The position numbers were made by a program, and so were the translations under genes. Below, in pieces: positions 60,528-64,000 of a DNA stretch of 64,000 nt. Origin of the DNA: SB15 sp964639245 (lineage in GTDB: Bacteria > Chloroflexota > Anaerolineae > Aggregatilineales > J027); assembly GCA_964639245.1 (NCBI GenBank), contig CAZXCU010000020.1:1-64000 (forward strand). Direction: 5' to 3'. Position 1 is the first letter of the stretch, and each line of letters starts with the position of its first letter. The notes beneath the pieces are model-generated. The model did not search any database, had not been told where the DNA came from, and saw only the letters and a program-made list of their open reading frames with translations.

Positions 60528-61461
60528 GTTGTGGCGGCTCAGCTTTTGGCTTTTCATTGAATTTGGCGAGTTCTTCCCGTACTTTATCTTCCATTGCTTT
60601 ACGTGAAACTTTGCCTGAATCACTTAAAAGTTTTTTGTCGTGAAAGCGGATGAAATCATCTAATTTTCGTAACCAATCTGCCATGTACATCGGTTTTTGT
60701 TCCACCGTTTGAAGTTCACCAAATATTAGGAACTGCTCTACCATGAGTTCGAGCCGTTTTAATTCTAGCTCCTCCAAATAATTTTTGGCAACTTCGGCAT
60801 CTTTGCGGGTGATGATTTGGCCTTTCCAATTGGTCAGCCCCAAGTTTTGCTTGTCGCTTCCAATCCGTTCAACAATCAATTCGGCAGCCGTTCTGCCATG
60901 AATAGCATAGTGAAATTTATTTTGAACTGTCGCATAAAACTGTTTGGCGTACTCTGTTTGCGGGTTGTAATCTATACTCGTGGCAAAAATATCCTTGACC
61001 TTCTCATAAAAATTCTTTTCGGAAGTTCGTATCGAGCGTACACGCTCCATCAATTCATCAAAGTAGTTGGTTTGCCCGCCTGACAACCGAGCATCGTCCA
61101 TGACAAAGCCTTTGATGATATATTCCCTCAATGTTTTGGTTGCCCAAATACGAAATTGTGTTCCCCGATGCGACTTAACTCGATAGCCTATCGAAATAAT
61201 TACATCCAAGTTGTAATACTTGGTCTTATATTGTTTCCCGTCACTGGCAGTAGTTCGGAATTCCCGAACCACTGATTCCTCATCAAGTTCTTTTTCGTCA
61301 AAAACATTTTTTATATGTTCGCTAATAGTTGCTTTTGACTTTTGGAATAGTTCTCCCATCTGAGCCTGAGTAATCCACACATTTTCATCCTCGTAGGTAA
61401 CTTGCACAACTGTTTGACCGTCTTCCGTTTGGTACATGATAATTTGATTTTCTTCTGACAT
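60517..61461 (-). CDS. RhuM family (virulence-associated) protein
   Basis: 314 residues. The pattern VWITQAQMGELFQKSKAT, followed by FRTTASDGKQY and YNLDVIISIGYRVKSHRGTQ, is the RhuM family, named from a Salmonella pathogenicity island gene; biochemical function unknown. An N-terminal HTH-like part and a C-terminal helical half are seen. ATG 61461 with AAGGGA 8 nt upstream is used; the open frame extends to 61542. Low G+C and position beside a tRNA and a transposase fragment mark it as an acquired gene. Confidence 0.87.
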   Translation of the reverse strand: MSEENQIIMYQTEDGQTVVQVTYEDENVWITQAQMGELFQKSKATISEHIKNVFDEKELDEESVVREFRTTASDGKQYKTKYYNLDVIISIGYRVKSHRGTQFRIWATKTLREYIIKGFVMDDARLSGGQTNYFDELMERVRSIRTSEKNFYEKVKDIFATSIDYNPQTEYAKQFYATVQNKFHYAIHGRTAAELIVERIGSDKQNLGLTNWKGQIITRKDAEVAKNYLEELELKRLELMVEQFLIFGELQTVEQKPMYMADWLRKLDDFIRFHDKKLLSDSGKVSRKAMEDKVREELAKFNEKPKAEPPQLNP

Positions 61462-61663
61462 GATAAATTCCCTTTCTATTAGTTTAAGAAAAGGATAATA
61501 TACGCCATACTCTCTGTAAATATATACATATAATACGGTCAAAATATGTATTTAATGTGATTTTGAATTTGGGATGAAACTCGTCTAAAGAAGCGCTAAA
61601 ATTACCCATACGCTTAATCTTCGGCGATACTTGGTAAATAAAGACATTGATAAAGGAATCGGT

Positions 61664-62080
61664 ATGACAGTCGTAGCAAAAATCCGCCCGGATGAGGATA
61701 TTTTAGAGGACATTCGTGAATTTGTACGCGGTTATGACCCGCTCAAACGCGATAGAGAACATTTTGAATGTACATCGGTCAATGGGCATGTAAGTTTGAA
61801 GGGACACACCCGTTCCGCAAAATCGCGCCGTGTGCTGGTAGATAATGTGCCGGATGTTCCCGGTGTGGTTAGTATGGATGCCAGTCAATTGTATGATGAT
61901 GAAACCCTGCGTTTTGATGTGGGTAAAGTGCTGCCCCATGGGACGTTTGTTCGGGTCAATTATGGCTCGGTGGTCATTACAGGAACGCTCCCTGCTGGCA
62001 CAGATGTTCATGCGGTGGTTGAAGCGGTCAAATCCGTGGAAGGTGTGCGGGCTGACCGCGTAGAAACTGAATTTATCTAG
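61664..62080 (+). CDS. BON-domain protein
   Basis: 138 residues with what look like two BON (OsmY-like phospholipid- or ligand-binding) domains. NGHVSLKGHTRSAKSRRVL, then VVSMDASQLYDDETLRF in the first, and GSVVITGTLPAGTDVHAV plus VEGVRADRVE in the second. There is no signal peptide, so it is unlike exported OsmY. ATG 61664 with AAGGA 7 nt upstream is used rather than the open frame from 61631. Three nt before rqcH, so cotranscribed with it. Confidence 0.75.
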   Translation: MTVVAKIRPDEDILEDIREFVRGYDPLKRDREHFECTSVNGHVSLKGHTRSAKSRRVLVDNVPDVPGVVSMDASQLYDDETLRFDVGKVLPHGTFVRVNYGSVVITGTLPAGTDVHAVVEAVKSVEGVRADRVETEFI

Positions 62081-62083
62081 CCC

Positions 62084-63793
62084 ATGTACTTTGATTACTT
62101 CACGGCTGCCGCGCTGGTCGATGAACTCAATGATTCGCTGGTGGGGGGACGTGTTCAGAAAATTGTTGAAATTGATGATGTGTCGCTGGGCATGGAAATT
62201 TACAGTCAGCGTTCGCGGCATTATCTGTTTCTTTCGGCTGACCCCAACACCGCACGGATTCATCTGACCGATGATAAGTTGCGACGGGGGTCGCCGTATG
62301 ATTCGCCTTTGGTGTTACGGCTCAAAAAAGAAATTGACGGCGCATTGATTCTGGCGGTGCGGCAGCCAGCATGGGAGCGCATCATCATTTTGGATTTTGG
62401 CACACCGGACGGGGAATATTCGCTGATTCTTGAACCCGTCGAACGGCGGGCGAATATCATTTTGGTCGAAAACGAGACCATTCTGGAATGTGTGCGGCGG
62501 GTAGGCGCAGATGAAAACCGTGTGCGTCAGCTTTTGCCGGGCTATACCTATCACCCACCGCCACCGCAACCCAAACTCCCCCCAGCACTCATCACGGTTG
62601 AGGACATCAAAAAATTTCTGGATGAAGACGTTTACGCTAAAGCGCCCCAATCGCTGACACGGCGAATTCATGGGCTAAGTCCGCTACTTGCCCGTGAAAT
62701 AATCTACCGCGCTACCGGACGGGCAAACTGCCCTGCGGCAGATACGAGTCCGCGTGAGGTGTTTCGCGCCTATCAAGAAGTCATGCTGCCACTCTTAGAG
62801 CGCGATTGGCAGGTGGGCATCACGCGGGAAAATGGCGAAATCACCGCCTATTCGGTCTATCCCCTCACCCATAAACCGCCGTGGGAAAAAGTTACTGCCA
62901 TCAGTGCAGCGCTGGAATTATTCTACGGGGAAATTTCCGGCGAAGCCGCTTATGAAGCAGGCAAAAAGCCGCTCTATGAACAAATCAAAAATGCGGAAAA
63001 ACGGCTGAACGGCAAACTTTACAGCCTGCAAAAACAGGAACGCGATGAAGCGGAAGTGGAAAAACTGCGTCAAGCGGGAGAACTGCTGCTGGGGTATCAA
63101 TTTCAGATTAAAAAAGGCATGACCGAATTTGAAGCAGAATATGATTTTGACAGCCCACCGCTTAAAATCAAACTTGATCCTCTCAAAACGGCGGTAGAAA
63201 ATGCCAAAACGTATTTTGAAAAATATGAAAAAGCCAAACGTTCCCGCCAAGCACTCCCCGAATTGATTTTGAATGTCGAGCGTGAACTGCGCTATTTGCT
63301 GCAACTGGAAGCTGATTTAGAACTGGCAGCGAATTGGCCTGAAATTGGCGAAGTCCAGCAGGCATTGCAAGAGGGCGGCTATTGGCGTGGGCAAAAGGTC
63401 AAAGCACCCGCCGGACAAAAATCCGCACCGTATAAAGTCATTGCGGATGATGGAACAGTCATCTGGATAGGCCGCAACAGCCGTCAAAATGAAGATGTCA
63501 CCTTTGGCAAAGGCGCGAACGAGGACATCTGGCTTCATGCGCGGGGTGTTCCGGGGTCGCATGTGGTCATCAAAACCCATGGGCGCAAAATAGATAAACA
63601 GGTGATTGAAGAAGCCGCCGCCTATGCAGCTTACTACAGCAAAGCCCGCAAGGAAAAAGCGGTGGATGTGATTGTGACCGAACGCAAGCATGTTCGCAAA
63701 ATCAAAGGCGGTAAGCCGGGCATGGTGCGTGTCATGGAGCAGAGTTTTCCAACAGCGCGGGTTACACCTAAACCAGCTAAAACTGAGGAATAA
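62084..63793 (+). CDS. rqcH: Rqc2 homologue RqcH (NFACT protein)
   Basis: 569 residues. The N-terminal NFACT-N domain (MYFDYFTAAALVDELNDSL), two HhH-like helices near 150-220, a long coiled coil (about 285-430) and the C-terminal NFACT-R domain with NEDVTFGKGANEDIWLHARG. It binds stalled 50S-peptidyl-tRNA and adds alanine tails in bacterial ribosome-associated quality control. In the tRNA-binding DR pair of B. subtilis RqcH (D97/R98) this protein reads ER in PAWERIIILDFG by my alignment. The GTG/TTG alternatives are not needed: ATG 62084 fits the family start. Confidence 0.92.
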   Translation: MYFDYFTAAALVDELNDSLVGGRVQKIVEIDDVSLGMEIYSQRSRHYLFLSADPNTARIHLTDDKLRRGSPYDSPLVLRLKKEIDGALILAVRQPAWERIIILDFGTPDGEYSLILEPVERRANIILVENETILECVRRVGADENRVRQLLPGYTYHPPPPQPKLPPALITVEDIKKFLDEDVYAKAPQSLTRRIHGLSPLLAREIIYRATGRANCPAADTSPREVFRAYQEVMLPLLERDWQVGITRENGEITAYSVYPLTHKPPWEKVTAISAALELFYGEISGEAAYEAGKKPLYEQIKNAEKRLNGKLYSLQKQERDEAEVEKLRQAGELLLGYQFQIKKGMTEFEAEYDFDSPPLKIKLDPLKTAVENAKTYFEKYEKAKRSRQALPELILNVERELRYLLQLEADLELAANWPEIGEVQQALQEGGYWRGQKVKAPAGQKSAPYKVIADDGTVIWIGRNSRQNEDVTFGKGANEDIWLHARGVPGSHVVIKTHGRKIDKQVIEEAAAYAAYYSKARKEKAVDVIVTERKHVRKIKGGKPGMVRVMEQSFPTARVTPKPAKTEE

Positions 63794-63795
63794 GA

Positions 63796-64000
63796 TTGGA
63801 AGAAAAACCCAAACGCTCAAAAGATGCCAGAAAAGAAATAGCACTTTTTTTGTATCTTATCATTGCCGTACTTATGATAATCAGTTTTTTGATTCTAAGT
63901 ACCTTCGGGCCTGATAAAAATGGTGTCACCGTAGATAACTCGCGTACCGTTAACGGCCCGCTTCCCAAAAAAGGTCAGGGGTTTGGTGTTTTAATATTGT
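63796..64000 (+). CDS. membrane protein, N-terminal part (runs off window)
   Basis: The frame starts at a TTG (63796) with GAGG 8 nt upstream, 2 nt after the rqcH stop, and stays open to the end of the window (68 residues seen). A charged N-terminus is followed by one hydrophobic helix (about 17-37) and then a polar segment. Probably a single-pass or signal-anchored protein cotranscribed with rqcH. Function unknown. Confidence 0.65.
   Translation, partial: MEEKPKRSKDARKEIALFLYLIIAVLMIISFLILSTFGPDKNGVTVDNSRTVNGPLPKKGQGFGVLIL

Noticed and set aside
60004..61600. Integrase-type genomic island with tRNA-derived att site
   Set aside because: No integrase and no duplicated tRNA 3' end were found downstream; only a truncated transposase is present.
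1..64000. CRISPR arrays, toxin-antitoxin pairs, prophage genes
   Set aside because: No regularly spaced repeats with unique spacers, no recognisable two-gene toxin-antitoxin unit and no phage structural genes were seen.

Overview
The window looks like a chromosomal segment of a Chloroflexota-type bacterium (Anaerolineae-like). This is an inference from gene content and layout, not a phylogenetic result. Base composition is close to balanced and the strand is packed with genes. There are many TTG and GTG starts and frequent 1-30 nt gene overlaps. The organism appears to make peptidoglycan precursors, C40-type carotenoids and probably the sulfolipid SQDG. It has an unusually large set of multi-membrane-span GT-C-type glycosyltransferases. 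No phage, plasmid, CRISPR or rRNA genes were seen. One tRNA gene is present, followed by a small AT-rich accessory patch.

Layout. (1) 1-6070, minus strand: a REP-like hairpin pair, then the operon MurA-like > alpha/beta hydrolase > membrane-anchored MurF > Ddl > EcsC-like, driven from a good promoter at 6090-6118. (2) 6222-11181, plus strand: a small unknown protein, a membrane-anchored phospholipase-D-fold protein and a large HerA/VirB4-like ATPase with proline/tyrosine-rich disordered segments, closed by a terminator. (3) 11244-25646: mostly single metabolic genes. They include a GT4 glycosyltransferase resembling SqdX/SQD2, crotonase plus thioesterase, a CPBP protease divergent from a SirB1-type gene, an acyl-CoA dehydrogenase, a cysteine-less glutaredoxin-like protein, an aldo/keto reductase, a phosphoribosyltransferase, PruA, an orphan histidine kinase, SqdB and a GNAT protein. 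(4) 25633-35298: a conserved growth block, rpe / rpmB / yloU(asp23) / fakA(yloV) / two degV(fakB) / recG / coaD / coiled-coil protein / rpmF / fabD, echoing the Bacillus rpmB-yloU-yloV-recG-fabD neighbourhood. (5) 35390-37380: a NatAB-type ABC exporter. (6) 37443-55814: an envelope glycan locus with nine large GT-C-like membrane proteins and a polyprenyl-phosphate sugar transferase. Four of the nine form an alternating A-B-A'-B' duplication. A four-gene minus-strand operon sits inside the locus: STAS-like protein, glycan membrane protein, ParB/Srx-like protein, HD-thymidylate kinase fusion. (7) 55951-59954: the carotenoid operon crtB-crtI-carotenoid oxygenase. Its promoter is overlaid by 11-bp direct repeats that resemble a CarH/LitR (B12-dependent light sensor) operator. 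(8) 60004-61461: a CAU tRNA, a truncated IS1595-type transposase fragment and a RhuM-family gene. (9) 61664-64000: a BON-domain protein, RqcH (NFACT) and the start of a membrane protein that runs off the window.

How they fit together: the peptidoglycan, GT-C glycan, sulfolipid and carotenoid genes are all envelope functions. The FakA/FakB/FabD/thioesterase/crotonase/acyl-CoA dehydrogenase genes handle fatty acids that feed the lipids. The observations most worth following are the crtB operator, the MurA-like protein lacking both K22 and C115 equivalents, the HD-thymidylate kinase/ParB-like pair, the sqdB leader structure and the cysteine-less glutaredoxin fold.
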